Source: Bacteroidales bacterium (lineage in GTDB: Bacteria; Bacteroidota; Bacteroidia; Bacteroidales; UBA1556). From it: 6,158 nucleotides of DNA. Positions 1-6,053 of the stretch are shown here, in pieces. The stretch spans positions 1 through 6,158 of the forward strand of contig JAOZSY010000158.1 in the NCBI GenBank assembly GCA_029939445.1. Direction: 5' to 3'. The notes beneath the pieces were generated by a model. That model was not told the origin of the DNA and searched no databases. It saw nothing but the letters and a program-made list of their open reading frames with translations. Both the position numbers and the translations under genes were made by a program. Every line of letters starts with the position of its first letter. The first letter of the stretch is position 1.

Positions 1-47
1 AATTCACTTCCTAATTGTCCATTACTTCCGGTTACCAGTATATTCAT
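1..47 (-). CDS. rfbD: dTDP-4-dehydrorhamnose reductase, N-terminal 15 codons (runs off left edge)
   Basis: The ATG at 47-45 opens a leftward frame reading MNILVTGSNGQLGSE before the window ends. This is the beta-strand plus GxxGxxG dinucleotide-binding loop that begins an extended short-chain dehydrogenase. The form TGSNGQLG(S/N)E is typical of RfbD/RmlD, which performs the last step of dTDP-L-rhamnose synthesis, the NADPH-dependent reduction of the 4-keto sugar. The start is supported by a consensus Shine-Dalgarno AAGGAGG 8 nt upstream. The gene begins inside the end of the UDP-xylose synthase gene (26-nt overlap, different frame), which suggests translational coupling and a shared nucleotide-sugar role. 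Only 15 residues are visible, so another NAD(P)-dependent sugar reductase or epimerase remains possible. Confidence 0.78.
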   Translation of the reverse strand, partial: MNILVTGSNGQLGSE

Positions 48-990
48 TTATACGCCCTCCTTTTATTAAGTTGTCAAAATATTCTATGGTTTTTAATAAG
101 CCTTCTTCAAGCTGTATTTTGGGTTCCCAATCCAATTCCTTTTTAGCCAAGCTTATGTCTGGTTGACGTTGCATTGGGTCATCTTGAGGTAGGGCTTGAT
201 ATATTACTTTTGATTTAGAATTTGTAAGTCGAATTACATTCTCAGCAAGTTCCTTAATTGTAAACTCAAAAGGATTCCCAATATTTACCGGTCCAGTAAA
301 TCCATCTCTTGAATTCATCATTTTGGTCATTCCATTTAATAAATCGTCAACATACTGAAAACTACGAGTTTGCATTCCGTCACCATACATGGTAATATCA
401 TTACCTTGCAATGCTTGCATAATGAAATTAGAGACCACTCGTCCGTCGTAAGGGTGCATATTTGGACCATAAGTATTAAAAATTCGTATAATCTTTATAT
501 CTACATTATTCTGCCAATGGTAGTTAAAACAAAGTGTTTCTGCAACACGTTTTCCCTCGTCGTAACATGAGCGAATGCCTATAGGATTTACTCTGCCCCA
601 ATATGATTCTACCTGTGGATGAATATCTGGATCACCATAAACCTCGCTTGTGGATGCTTGAAGGATTCTGGCACCAGTTCTTTTAGCCAAACCAAGCATA
701 TTTATTGCACCCATTACCGAGGTTTTCACTGTTTTAATACCATTATGCTGATAATGAACAGGTGATGCTGGGCATGCTAGATTGTATATCTGATCAACTT
801 CAATAAAAAAAGGCATAGTTACATCATGTCTAATAAGCTCAAAATTCTTATTATCCATCAAATGGTGAACATTGCTCTTTTGTCCAGTAAAATAATTATC
901 AATAACAATTACTTCGTGCCCTTCTTTGAGTAATTTATCGCTAAGCTGAGATCCTATAAAACCTGCTCCTCCTGTTATTAGTATTTTCAT
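22..990 (-). CDS. uxs: UDP-glucuronate decarboxylase (UDP-xylose synthase), extended SDR family
   Basis: A 322-residue cytosolic enzyme predicted to convert UDP-glucuronate to UDP-xylose with bound NAD+, supplying xylose for surface polysaccharide or glycan. The N-terminal Rossmann loop GGAGFIGS is at residues 7-14, with the ribose-binding acidic residue D31. The segment NLACPASPVHYQ (70-81) is a hallmark of UXS proteins as opposed to GalE or RmlB. S115/E116 lie in STSEVYGDP, the catalytic pair YxxxK is Y143/K147 in YDEGK, and DDPMQRQPDI (270-279) holds the conserved arginine R275. Length matches bacterial UXS, and no membrane segment is present. It starts 17 nt after the S41 protease stop. 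Its last ~12 residues are encoded by the DNA that also carries the ribosome site and start of the next gene, so this tail is probably not conserved. The family call is firm; the fate of the UDP-xylose is unknown. Confidence 0.93.
   Translation of the reverse strand: MKILITGGAGFIGSQLSDKLLKEGHEVIVIDNYFTGQKSNVHHLMDNKNFELIRHDVTMPFFIEVDQIYNLACPASPVHYQHNGIKTVKTSVMGAINMLGLAKRTGARILQASTSEVYGDPDIHPQVESYWGRVNPIGIRSCYDEGKRVAETLCFNYHWQNNVDIKIIRIFNTYGPNMHPYDGRVVSNFIMQALQGNDITMYGDGMQTRSFQYVDDLLNGMTKMMNSRDGFTGPVNIGNPFEFTIKELAENVIRLTNSKSKVIYQALPQDDPMQRQPDISLAKKELDWEPKIQLEEGLLKTIEYFDNLIKGGRINEYTGNRK
56..62 (-). promoter_or_regulatory. Shine-Dalgarno site for the rfbD-like gene
   Basis: The minus strand reads AAGGAGG, fully complementary to the usual 16S rRNA 3' tail, 8 nt before the ATG at 47. 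The other genes here have A-rich leaders without such a site, as is common in Bacteroidota, so this one stands out. It lies inside the last codons of the upstream gene and supports the overlapping start. Confidence 0.7.
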
Positions 991-1007
991 TATTTCAGTT
1001 TTTTATT

Positions 1008-2594
1008 TTATTGAATTCCGTTATTTTTAAATATCTTCTTATTATTAATGGTGTTCAATGCATTAATAACCATCTTATCTTCTTTATTATATATTTTATA
1101 ATAGGCTCCATCTTTATATAAACTTCTTGCCAAAATGGCTGTGATTTGTAGCCTTATATAGTGGTTTATTAATTCCTTATCTTCCTCATTTGGAGTTAGC
1201 TCATATTTTTTAGCTGCATAGTCAATGTAGTTTTGGTATGTTTCTTCTGGTAAAACAAATGTGGTATTAAAAGATTCAAAACTAGGATATTTAGCATTAA
1301 GCTCGTCCAAATTCTTGTCAAAATAATTTCCAGCAAAATAATTAATAAGTCCTTTCTTACGGGTATCTTTTATAAAATCATTATTATAGGTAGTGTCAAG
1401 CGGAATAAAAATATCTGGCATAATAGCACCACCACCATAAACTAAACGTTTACCATTGGTATAATACTTTAATGAATCATCAAAATGAACGCTGTCGGCA
1501 GAATAAAGTTCTCCGTGCTCAAATCTTTCCAATAAATCATTGTCATAGGATTTCTTATCGCCTTTGGTATATTCTTTCTGAATACAACGCCCCGAAGGTG
1601 TATAATATCTGCCTGTTGTTAAGCGAATTGCAGAGCCATCAGGTAGGTCGTAGTTTCGTCCTACCAATCCTTTTCCGAAAGATCTACGACCAACTATTAA
1701 TGCCCTATCCCAATCTTGCAACGCTCCAGCAAATATTTCAGCTGCTGATGCCGAATTATTATCAATTAGTATTACAACTCGCCCACTTTCCATCATTCCT
1801 CCGCCATTGGATTTATAATCGGTACGTGGTAAGTTTGTGCCTTGAGTATAAACGATTAACTTATCATTACTCAAAAAATCATCCGATAAACGAATAGAGG
1901 ACATCATTAGTCCGCCAGGATTATCCCTAAGGTCAATAATGATGTTTTTCATACCTTCCATCTGAAGTTGCATAACTGCAAGTTGAAATTCGTAATTTGT
2001 TGTTCTGCTAAAACTCTTTATTCTTATAAAACCAGTTTTATCATCTATCATATAACTGATTTCTACTGTGTTTAATGCAATACTTCCTCTTTCAAAAGTT
2101 ATTTTTCGAACCTTAGAATTCTTATGATTTTTTATTGTGATGCTTAATTCTTCACCTTTTTTCCCTCTTAACTTCTTCGAAAAATATTTATTACTAATAT
2201 CTTTTCCAGTAGCAATTTCACCATCAATTTTCAATATCCTATCTCCAGCCTTTAATCCTGCTTTATAACTTGGGCCACCTTTTACAGTGTTCAAAATCAT
2301 AAGAGTATCATTAATTATTTGATAGTGGATGCCAATTCCTGCAAAGCTGCCATTTAGTGATTCTCTATTTGTTTTTAAATCATCGGGGCTAAGGTATTTT
2401 GAATGTGGGTCAAGTTCCTTAATCATTGCTTGAACAGCTTTTGTAGCCAAGTCAGCTGAGTTTACTGTGTCTATATACTTGGTCTCAATTAATTCAAGAG
2501 CTTTGTCAAGTTTCTTATATGTGCTTTTATCTGACTGTGCTTGGATGTTTACACCTATAATTAAAATAAAAATTGTTAGTATAAATTTATGCAT
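1008..2594 (-). CDS. Secreted C-terminal processing peptidase, S41 family, with PDZ domain
   Basis: 528 residues. A signal peptide (residues 1-19, hydrophobic FILTIFILIIGV then IQA|Q) predicts export to the periplasm, where CTP/Tsp proteases trim or degrade proteins from the C terminus. An N-terminal helical segment with LDPHSKYLSP (61-70) is followed by a PDZ domain (~84-160, GIGIHY, GGPSYKAGLKAGDRILKIDG) and the S41 core (~180-340, with IIIDLRDNPGG at 218-228 and YYTPSGRCIQ at 330-339). The nucleophile is S283 in NNSASAAEI and the general base is K308 in FGKGLVG, with the family's usual 25-residue spacing. Odd point: the residue four after the lysine, usually Gln (GKGxVQ), is G312 here. Residues ~400-528 form a C-terminal extension of the kind seen in Bacteroidota homologues. 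The gene starts 6 nt after the preceding stop. Activity is likely but not certain because of the missing Gln. Confidence 0.93.
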   Translation of the reverse strand: MHKFILTIFILIIGVNIQAQSDKSTYKKLDKALELIETKYIDTVNSADLATKAVQAMIKELDPHSKYLSPDDLKTNRESLNGSFAGIGIHYQIINDTLMILNTVKGGPSYKAGLKAGDRILKIDGEIATGKDISNKYFSKKLRGKKGEELSITIKNHKNSKVRKITFERGSIALNTVEISYMIDDKTGFIRIKSFSRTTNYEFQLAVMQLQMEGMKNIIIDLRDNPGGLMMSSIRLSDDFLSNDKLIVYTQGTNLPRTDYKSNGGGMMESGRVVILIDNNSASAAEIFAGALQDWDRALIVGRRSFGKGLVGRNYDLPDGSAIRLTTGRYYTPSGRCIQKEYTKGDKKSYDNDLLERFEHGELYSADSVHFDDSLKYYTNGKRLVYGGGAIMPDIFIPLDTTYNNDFIKDTRKKGLINYFAGNYFDKNLDELNAKYPSFESFNTTFVLPEETYQNYIDYAAKKYELTPNEEDKELINHYIRLQITAILARSLYKDGAYYKIYNKEDKMVINALNTINNKKIFKNNGIQ

Positions 2595-2600
2595 TATGCT

Positions 2601-3635
2601 TTATTTACAGTTAAATTCAAAGTATTTATAAATTGGTAAATGATCGCTATATCCCCCGTAATATCCTTTGCCATAAGTTTTAGAAGGTGATTTGTTTCCA
2701 TCTTTATCTTTATGCAATAACCACTCAGGACTAAAAATTTGCATTTCAGTATTTATAGTTTGTATGCCCGTTGTAGCATTTAGTAATCCATTGGAAATAA
2801 TCATCTGATCTAGCATATTCCATTCTCCAGTTTTCCAATAATGATATGAACCAATATTATTATCGTCTTGAGTAGCAGATGTATTATATAGTGTTTTATT
2901 ATCTTTATTATTGTTTGCTCCAAGCACTTCAGTTATGCTTTTATTATTTGTTTCGTCGTTAAAGTCGCCCATAATAATAATTTTAGCCATTGCATCGCTT
3001 GCTAGTATCGAGTCTATGGAATTACGTAGAACCTCTGCTGCTAATGCTCTCTTTGGAGCTGATTTTTCCATTCCACCTCTTCGTGATGGCCAATGATTTA
3101 CAAAAATATGTACTTCATCATTTGCTTTGTTTACTTTGCCTTTTACGTATACAATCTCCCTAGTTTTAAAATTAGGATTATTCTCCATATTTACCTTATA
3201 GAAAGTACTATTTATTACGCTAAAAGTTTTAGGATTATATAATAAAGCACAATCAATACCTCTTACATCAGGACCTTCATGATGTACAATATTGTATTTA
3301 GCACCTTTTATTTCTTTCTGCGAAACTAGGTCTTTTAGTACTCTTTTATTCTCGATTTCAACTAGCCCTACAACATCTGGTAATTTCTCTTTATCAATTT
3401 GTTGTATTACGTATGCTAGCTTCTGAAGTTTATTGTTGTATCTTTTGCTATTCCAATTTTTCTTACCTTCAGGAGTAAAATCTTCATCATATTTTCCAGC
3501 ATCGTGAATAGTGTCAAAAAGATTCTCTACATTATAATTTACTATTAAAAATGATTTCTTACAGTCTTTGTCTTGAGCTGTATTGCAGCTGTAGATAAAT
3601 ACCGTTGTGATAATAATAAGTAGTATGTTTTTCAT
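2601..3635 (-). CDS. Predicted lipoprotein of the endonuclease/exonuclease/phosphatase superfamily
   Basis: 344 residues. The N terminus is a short hydrophobic stretch ending in IYSC, with C17 as probable lipidated cysteine, so the protein should be anchored outside the inner membrane. The rest is a metal-dependent EEP fold: NYNVENLFD (33-41), the metal-binding E93 in GLVEIEN, RGIDCALLY (125-133), H181 in NHWPSRRGG, D224/N226 in MGDFND, D276 in DQMIIS, and the closing SDHLPIY (330-336) with D331/H332. All residues expected for the DNase I-like catalytic site appear present. The NVENLFD form is common among secreted Bacteroidota nuclease or phosphatase homologues, but the fold does not distinguish DNA, RNA or phosphoester substrates, so I make no substrate call. 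The gene sits 7 nt after hslR and 6 nt before the S41 protease, next to another exported protein. Confidence 0.88.
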   Translation of the reverse strand: MKNILLIIITTVFIYSCNTAQDKDCKKSFLIVNYNVENLFDTIHDAGKYDEDFTPEGKKNWNSKRYNNKLQKLAYVIQQIDKEKLPDVVGLVEIENKRVLKDLVSQKEIKGAKYNIVHHEGPDVRGIDCALLYNPKTFSVINSTFYKVNMENNPNFKTREIVYVKGKVNKANDEVHIFVNHWPSRRGGMEKSAPKRALAAEVLRNSIDSILASDAMAKIIIMGDFNDETNNKSITEVLGANNNKDNKTLYNTSATQDDNNIGSYHYWKTGEWNMLDQMIISNGLLNATTGIQTINTEMQIFSPEWLLHKDKDGNKSPSKTYGKGYYGGYSDHLPIYKYFEFNCK

Positions 3636-3642
3636 ATTTAAA

Positions 3643-4014
3643 TTATAAGTCTTTAAAACTAGTAATATCTCTGCGATTACGCTTTGTTGGTCTTCCTACA
3701 CCTCTTTCTCTTTGCTCAAAACCACCAGAATTTATAGCCTTAAGTCGGTCATATTCCTCTTGTGGTGTTAGGTCTTCCATAAAATCGGAAACTAGTTTAG
3801 CTCCCATGCGTTTTTCGGCCAACTCTTTAACCTTTAACTGCATATTTAAATGGTCTTTTCGTAAAACTATAATATCTCCAGTTTTTATTTCTCGAGATGC
3901 TTTTACGCTGTTTCCATCAATCGATATATGTCCACTCTTACATGCTTGAGTAGCCAAAGTGCGTGTTTTGTATATTCGCACACTCCATAGCCATTTATCA
4001 ATTCTTACTCCCAT
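3643..4014 (-). CDS. hslR: S4-domain RNA-binding protein, HslR (heat-shock protein 15) family
   Basis: 123 residues. The N-terminal S4 domain (about 3-65) shows RIDKWLWSVRIYKTRTLATQ (4-23), the helix-turn pattern that binds structured RNA, followed by GHISIDG and VKASREIKTGDII. The C terminus is basic and polar (RGVGRPTKRNRRDI, 104-117). In E. coli Hsp15 binds stalled 50S subunits carrying nascent chains and helps to recycle them; that role is inferred here from family alone. The start is only one base after the der stop (TAG, A, ATG), so translational coupling with the ribosome-assembly GTPase is likely and fits a shared 50S-related job. It could instead be an uncharacterised S4-domain paralogue. 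Confidence 0.9.
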   Translation of the reverse strand: MGVRIDKWLWSVRIYKTRTLATQACKSGHISIDGNSVKASREIKTGDIIVLRKDHLNMQLKVKELAEKRMGAKLVSDFMEDLTPQEEYDRLKAINSGGFEQRERGVGRPTKRNRRDITSFKDL

Positions 4015-4015
4015 T

Positions 4016-5326
4016 CTAATTTTTTGCTCTAAAATATATTTCTATTGGCACTCCATTAAAATTATAGTTTTTTCTTAATTTATTCTCCAAGAAACGCTTA
4101 TAAGGAGGTTTGAAGTATTGAGGTAGATTACAGAAAAATGCAAATGATGGATATGCTATTGGTAACTGAGTTACATATTTTATTTTTAGAAACTTACCCT
4201 TATATGATGGTGGTGGAAAGCTTTCAATTTCACTAAGCATAAGCTCATTAAGCTTTGATGTGGTTATCTTAGTAGAACGTCGTTTATGTACATCAATTGC
4301 AGTTTCTAGTGTTTTTAGCAATCTTTGTTTGTTGTGCACCGATGTAAAAATAATTGGAACATCAACAAATGGAGCAATTTTTTCCATAATACGCTCTTTA
4401 AATTCCTTAGTGCTATGAGTGTTTTTTTCAACAAGGTCCCATTTATTTACAACTATTACAATTCCTTTATGATTGCGCTGTGCCAATTGGAAAATAGCCA
4501 TATCTTGAGATTCAAAACCATTTTCTGCATCAATCATCAAAATTGCAACATCAGAGCTTTCTATAGAACGAATAGAGCGTAGGGTGGAGTAGAACTCTAT
4601 ATTTTCTGTAACCTTAGTCTTTTTTCTAATTCCCGCAGTATCAACTAGTAGTAAGTCGAATCCAAAAGAATTATATCTTGTAAATAGAGAATCACGAGTA
4701 GTTCCAGCAATATTAGTTACAATATTTCTTTCTTGTGAAATAAGTGCGTTTATTAATGACGATTTCCCAACATTAGGACGACCAACTACTGCAATTCTAG
4801 GAATATCATCTGGGTATATACTTACAAATTCAGTATCAAAGTTTTTAACCACCTCATCGAGTAAGTCGCCAGTGCCACTACCATTAATGGCCGAAACACC
4901 ATAAACTTCACCTAATCCTAAAGAGTAAAAATTATTTGCAGCATAAGCTCTATTATGATTATCAACTTTATTAGCAACCAAATACACTGGCTTTTTCTGA
5001 CGACGTAATAAGTCAGCAACCTCCTCGTCTAAAGGATGAACACCTTCTTCTGTATCTACAACAAAAAGAATACTATCAGCCTCATCCATTGCTAGGTCAA
5101 CTTGTTTTCTTATTTCTCCTTCAAAAATATCGTCGCTTCCAATAACGTATCCGCCAGTGTCAATTACTGTAAATTCTTTGCCATTCCAAAATGATGTGCC
5201 ATAGTGACGGTCTCTAGTAACGCCACTGCTTTCTTCTACAATGGCTTGTCGTTGTTCTACCAACCTATTAAAGAGTGTAGATTTGCCAACATTAGGGCGC
5301 CCAACTATTGCTAATATATTATTCAT
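4016..5326 (-). CDS. der: Ribosome biogenesis GTPase Der (EngA)
   Basis: 436 residues, the normal length for Der, a cytosolic GTPase with two tandem G domains needed for late 50S subunit assembly. G domain 1: P-loop GRPNVGKST (9-17), T37 in GVTRDR, DTGG (56-59), NKVD (119-122), SAI (145-147). G domain 2: GRPNVGKSS (182-190), the GTTRD switch (208-212), DTAGIRKK (229-236), NKWD (294-297), TSV (328-330, where SA is more usual). A KH-like C-terminal domain (~350-436) contains PPPSYKGKFLKIKY. All nucleotide-binding motifs are intact. It is the first gene of the leftward series, with a TAnnTTTG element just upstream and an A-rich leader without a Shine-Dalgarno site. The ATG at 5326 is placed directly before the typical NNILAIVGRPNVGKS start. 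Confidence 0.97.
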   Translation of the reverse strand: MNNILAIVGRPNVGKSTLFNRLVEQRQAIVEESSGVTRDRHYGTSFWNGKEFTVIDTGGYVIGSDDIFEGEIRKQVDLAMDEADSILFVVDTEEGVHPLDEEVADLLRRQKKPVYLVANKVDNHNRAYAANNFYSLGLGEVYGVSAINGSGTGDLLDEVVKNFDTEFVSIYPDDIPRIAVVGRPNVGKSSLINALISQERNIVTNIAGTTRDSLFTRYNSFGFDLLLVDTAGIRKKTKVTENIEFYSTLRSIRSIESSDVAILMIDAENGFESQDMAIFQLAQRNHKGIVIVVNKWDLVEKNTHSTKEFKERIMEKIAPFVDVPIIFTSVHNKQRLLKTLETAIDVHKRRSTKITTSKLNELMLSEIESFPPPSYKGKFLKIKYVTQLPIAYPSFAFFCNLPQYFKPPYKRFLENKLRKNYNFNGVPIEIYFRAKN

Positions 5327-5349
5327 GATATTCTTTTTTTATTAATGTG

Positions 5350-5357
5350 CAAAGGTA
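5350..5357 (-). promoter_or_regulatory. Bacteroidota -7 element for der
   Basis: The minus strand reads TACCTTTG, an exact match to TAnnTTTG, 23 nt before the der ATG. Transcription would start roughly at 5343-5346, giving a leader of about 20 nt. I see no TTG at the expected -33 spacing, so only half of the consensus is present. The region further upstream is A+T-rich. Confidence 0.65.
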
Positions 5358-5553
5358 ACTTATTGTTGTGAATGTTTTTGCCTTTTTTATCCTAAAAAAA
5401 CATAAGTAATTATTTAGGTAATATCGTATAAATAGAAAGAGATGTTCATTTTTTTTAAGTCTTTTTGTAAGGCTATTATGCTTGCTAATAATACGATGCG
5501 TTGAGCTGATAGAAATAAAAATAAAAAAAGAAAATATTTTTTGAAAAAAGCCA
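5358..5553. other. A+T-rich spacer between the divergent promoters, no gene seen
   Basis: About 200 bases between the der and tRNA-Pro promoters. It contains homopolymer tracts, an A/T inverted repeat TTTTTTA-TCC-TAAAAAA at 5383-5399, and an A-run block at about 5512-5550 directly upstream of the tRNA promoter that could act as an UP-like activating tract. The only small frame (20 codons from 5442) has no convincing signals. I find no RNA gene or riboswitch that I can name. Confidence 0.5.
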
Positions 5554-5582
5554 TTGTTATGTAAAAAATATTATTACTTTTG
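5554..5582 (+). promoter_or_regulatory. Bacteroidota promoter for the tRNA-Pro transcript
   Basis: TTG at 5554-5556 (-33 element), an 18-bp spacer, then TACTTTTG at 5575-5582, an exact TAnnTTTG. An A-rich tract precedes it, as expected for a strong stable-RNA promoter. The start would be near 5587-5590, leaving a leader of about 30 nt containing a small hairpin AAGAC-AATAA-GTCTT (5592-5606) before the tRNA, which RNase P would remove. Confidence 0.8.
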
Positions 5583-5618
5583 CAGCCGCTTAAGACAATA
5601 AGTCTTTAACAAGTAAAT

Positions 5619-5693
5619 CGGGGTATGGCGCAGTCCGGCTAGCGTACCTGCTTTGGGAGCAGGGGGTCGCAGGTTCGAATCCTGCTACCCCGA
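5619..5693 (+). tRNA. tRNA-Pro(TGG)
   Basis: A complete 75-nt cloverleaf. The acceptor stem CGGGGTA pairs with TACCCCG (5686-5692), with discriminator A5693. The D-stem is GCGC/GCGT. The anticodon stem CCTGC/GCAGG encloses loop TTTGGGA, giving anticodon TGG at 5654-5656. The T-arm is GCAGG-TTCGAAT-CCTGC. CCA is not encoded (ACA follows), so it must be added by nucleotidyltransferase. TGG reads CCA and, by wobble, other proline codons. Confidence 0.98.
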
Positions 5694-5698
5694 CAGAG

Positions 5699-5722
5699 AA
5701 AAGGAGTTTTACTCCTTTTTTT
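5699..5722 (+). terminator. Intrinsic terminator after tRNA-Pro
   Basis: Perfect 9-bp stem AAAAGGAGT / ACTCCTTTT with a TTT loop (5708-5710), running into a total of eight T residues. It starts 6 nt after the tRNA end. The G+C core is only 4 bp, so read-through to the downstream tRNA-Arg is plausible. Confidence 0.8.
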
Positions 5723-5767
5723 GTATCTACAGGTTATTGAGTGATTGGTAGATAAAGATTATAGAAT

Positions 5768-5811
5768 GGCCCAGTAGCTCTTCCGATAACTATCGGAATG
5801 GATAAAGTAGC
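5768..5811 (+). pseudogene. Decayed 5' half of a tRNA, split by a palindrome
   Basis: Segments aligned with the intact tRNA-Arg 68 bases downstream are: GGCCCAGTAGCTC (5768-5780) against GGTCCAATAGCTC, TGGATA (5799-5804) identical, and AAGTAGC (5805-5811) against GAGCAGC. In all, 22 of 26 bases match, in order. Where the intact gene has AGC in the D-loop, the relic has an 18-bp palindrome. The D-stem partner is damaged (GAGC to AAGT), and no anticodon arm, T-arm or 3' acceptor strand follows. It therefore cannot fold as a tRNA and is best read as a remnant of a duplicated tRNA gene. The match is short, so chance or another RNA origin cannot be fully excluded. Confidence 0.6.
5781..5798. repeat. 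Perfect palindrome inside the tRNA relic
   Basis: TTCCGATA-AC-TATCGGAA is a perfect inverted repeat with 8-bp arms and a 2-nt centre. It is placed exactly where the D-loop bases AGC of the related tRNA would be. No T-run follows, so it is not an intrinsic terminator. I recall similar CCGATAGCTATCGG-type palindromes scattered in Bacteroidota genomes, but that memory is unverified and this window holds only one copy. Confidence 0.75.
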
Positions 5812-5835
5812 TGGAACATGATTGAAGAAAGAGAT

Positions 5836-5909
5836 GGTCCAATAGCTCAGCTGGATAGAGCAGCGGTTTTCTAAACCGCAGGTCACAGGTTCGAGCCCTG
5901 TTTGGATCA
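5836..5909 (+). tRNA. tRNA-Arg(TCT)
   Basis: A complete 74-nt cloverleaf. The acceptor stem GGTCCAA pairs with TTGGATC (5902-5908; one G-T pair), with discriminator A5909. The D-stem is GCTC/GAGC. The anticodon stem GCGGT/ACCGC encloses loop TTTCTAA, giving anticodon TCT at 5870-5872. The T-arm is ACAGG-TTCGAGC-CCTGT. CCA is not encoded. It reads AGA/AGG, the arginine codons favoured in A+T-rich genomes. I see no TAnnTTTG promoter between the tRNA-Pro terminator and this gene, so it may depend on read-through. Confidence 0.98.
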
Positions 5910-5920
5910 CTGTTAAAAAG

Positions 5921-5951
5921 AAAACCTGAAGGATAACCTTCAGGTTTTTTT
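5921..5951 (+). terminator. Strong intrinsic terminator after tRNA-Arg
   Basis: Perfect 12-bp stem AAAACCTGAAGG / CCTTCAGGTTTT with an ATAA loop (5933-5936), ending in seven consecutive T residues. It begins 11 nt after the tRNA end. The A-run before the stem gives partial terminator character on the minus strand too, so it could also stop a leftward gene entering from the right. Confidence 0.9.
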
Positions 5952-5976
5952 ATGCAATAAAGTTTGCATTTAGAGC

Positions 5977-6032
5977 TTTATTATACATTTCTATCAATGC
6001 ATTAATAATTTTATTACCTATTTCTATCAATG
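5977..6032. repeat. Two imperfect direct repeats, 33-bp period
   Basis: The segments 5977-5999 and 6010-6032 match at 20 of 23 positions. They share TTTATTA at the start and ATTTCTATCAATG at the end, and differ only at three central bases. The period is 33 bp. The 10 bases after each copy match only about half the time. This looks like an old tandem duplication in non-coding sequence. Confidence 0.6.
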
Positions 6033-6053
6033 GGTTGATACTGAAAAACTAAA

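Noticed and set aside
370..570. 66-codon plus-strand open frame
   Set aside because: Antisense to the UDP-xylose synthase catalytic region; a shadow of a conserved gene.
1472..1897. 141-codon plus-strand open frame
   Set aside because: It lies antisense inside the S41 protease core, whose motifs are clear. The translation has no recognisable domain or start signal.
2911..3096. 61-codon plus-strand open frame
   Set aside because: Antisense to the EEP catalytic motifs (GDFND, NHWPSRRGG). The hydrophobic start is a by-product of the opposite strand.
4325..4582. 85-codon plus-strand open frame
   Set aside because: Antisense to the second G domain of Der, with no signals of its own.
5442..5504. 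20-codon frame in the der/tRNA-Pro spacer
   Set aside because: Length expected by chance, no TAnnTTTG promoter ahead of it, and low-complexity residues.
5781..5798. Palindrome as a transcription terminator
   Set aside because: No T-run follows either arm; the next bases are TGGATAAAG.
5977..6032. CRISPR array
   Set aside because: Only two imperfect copies, with a gap of about 10 bases between them; no array structure or cas genes.
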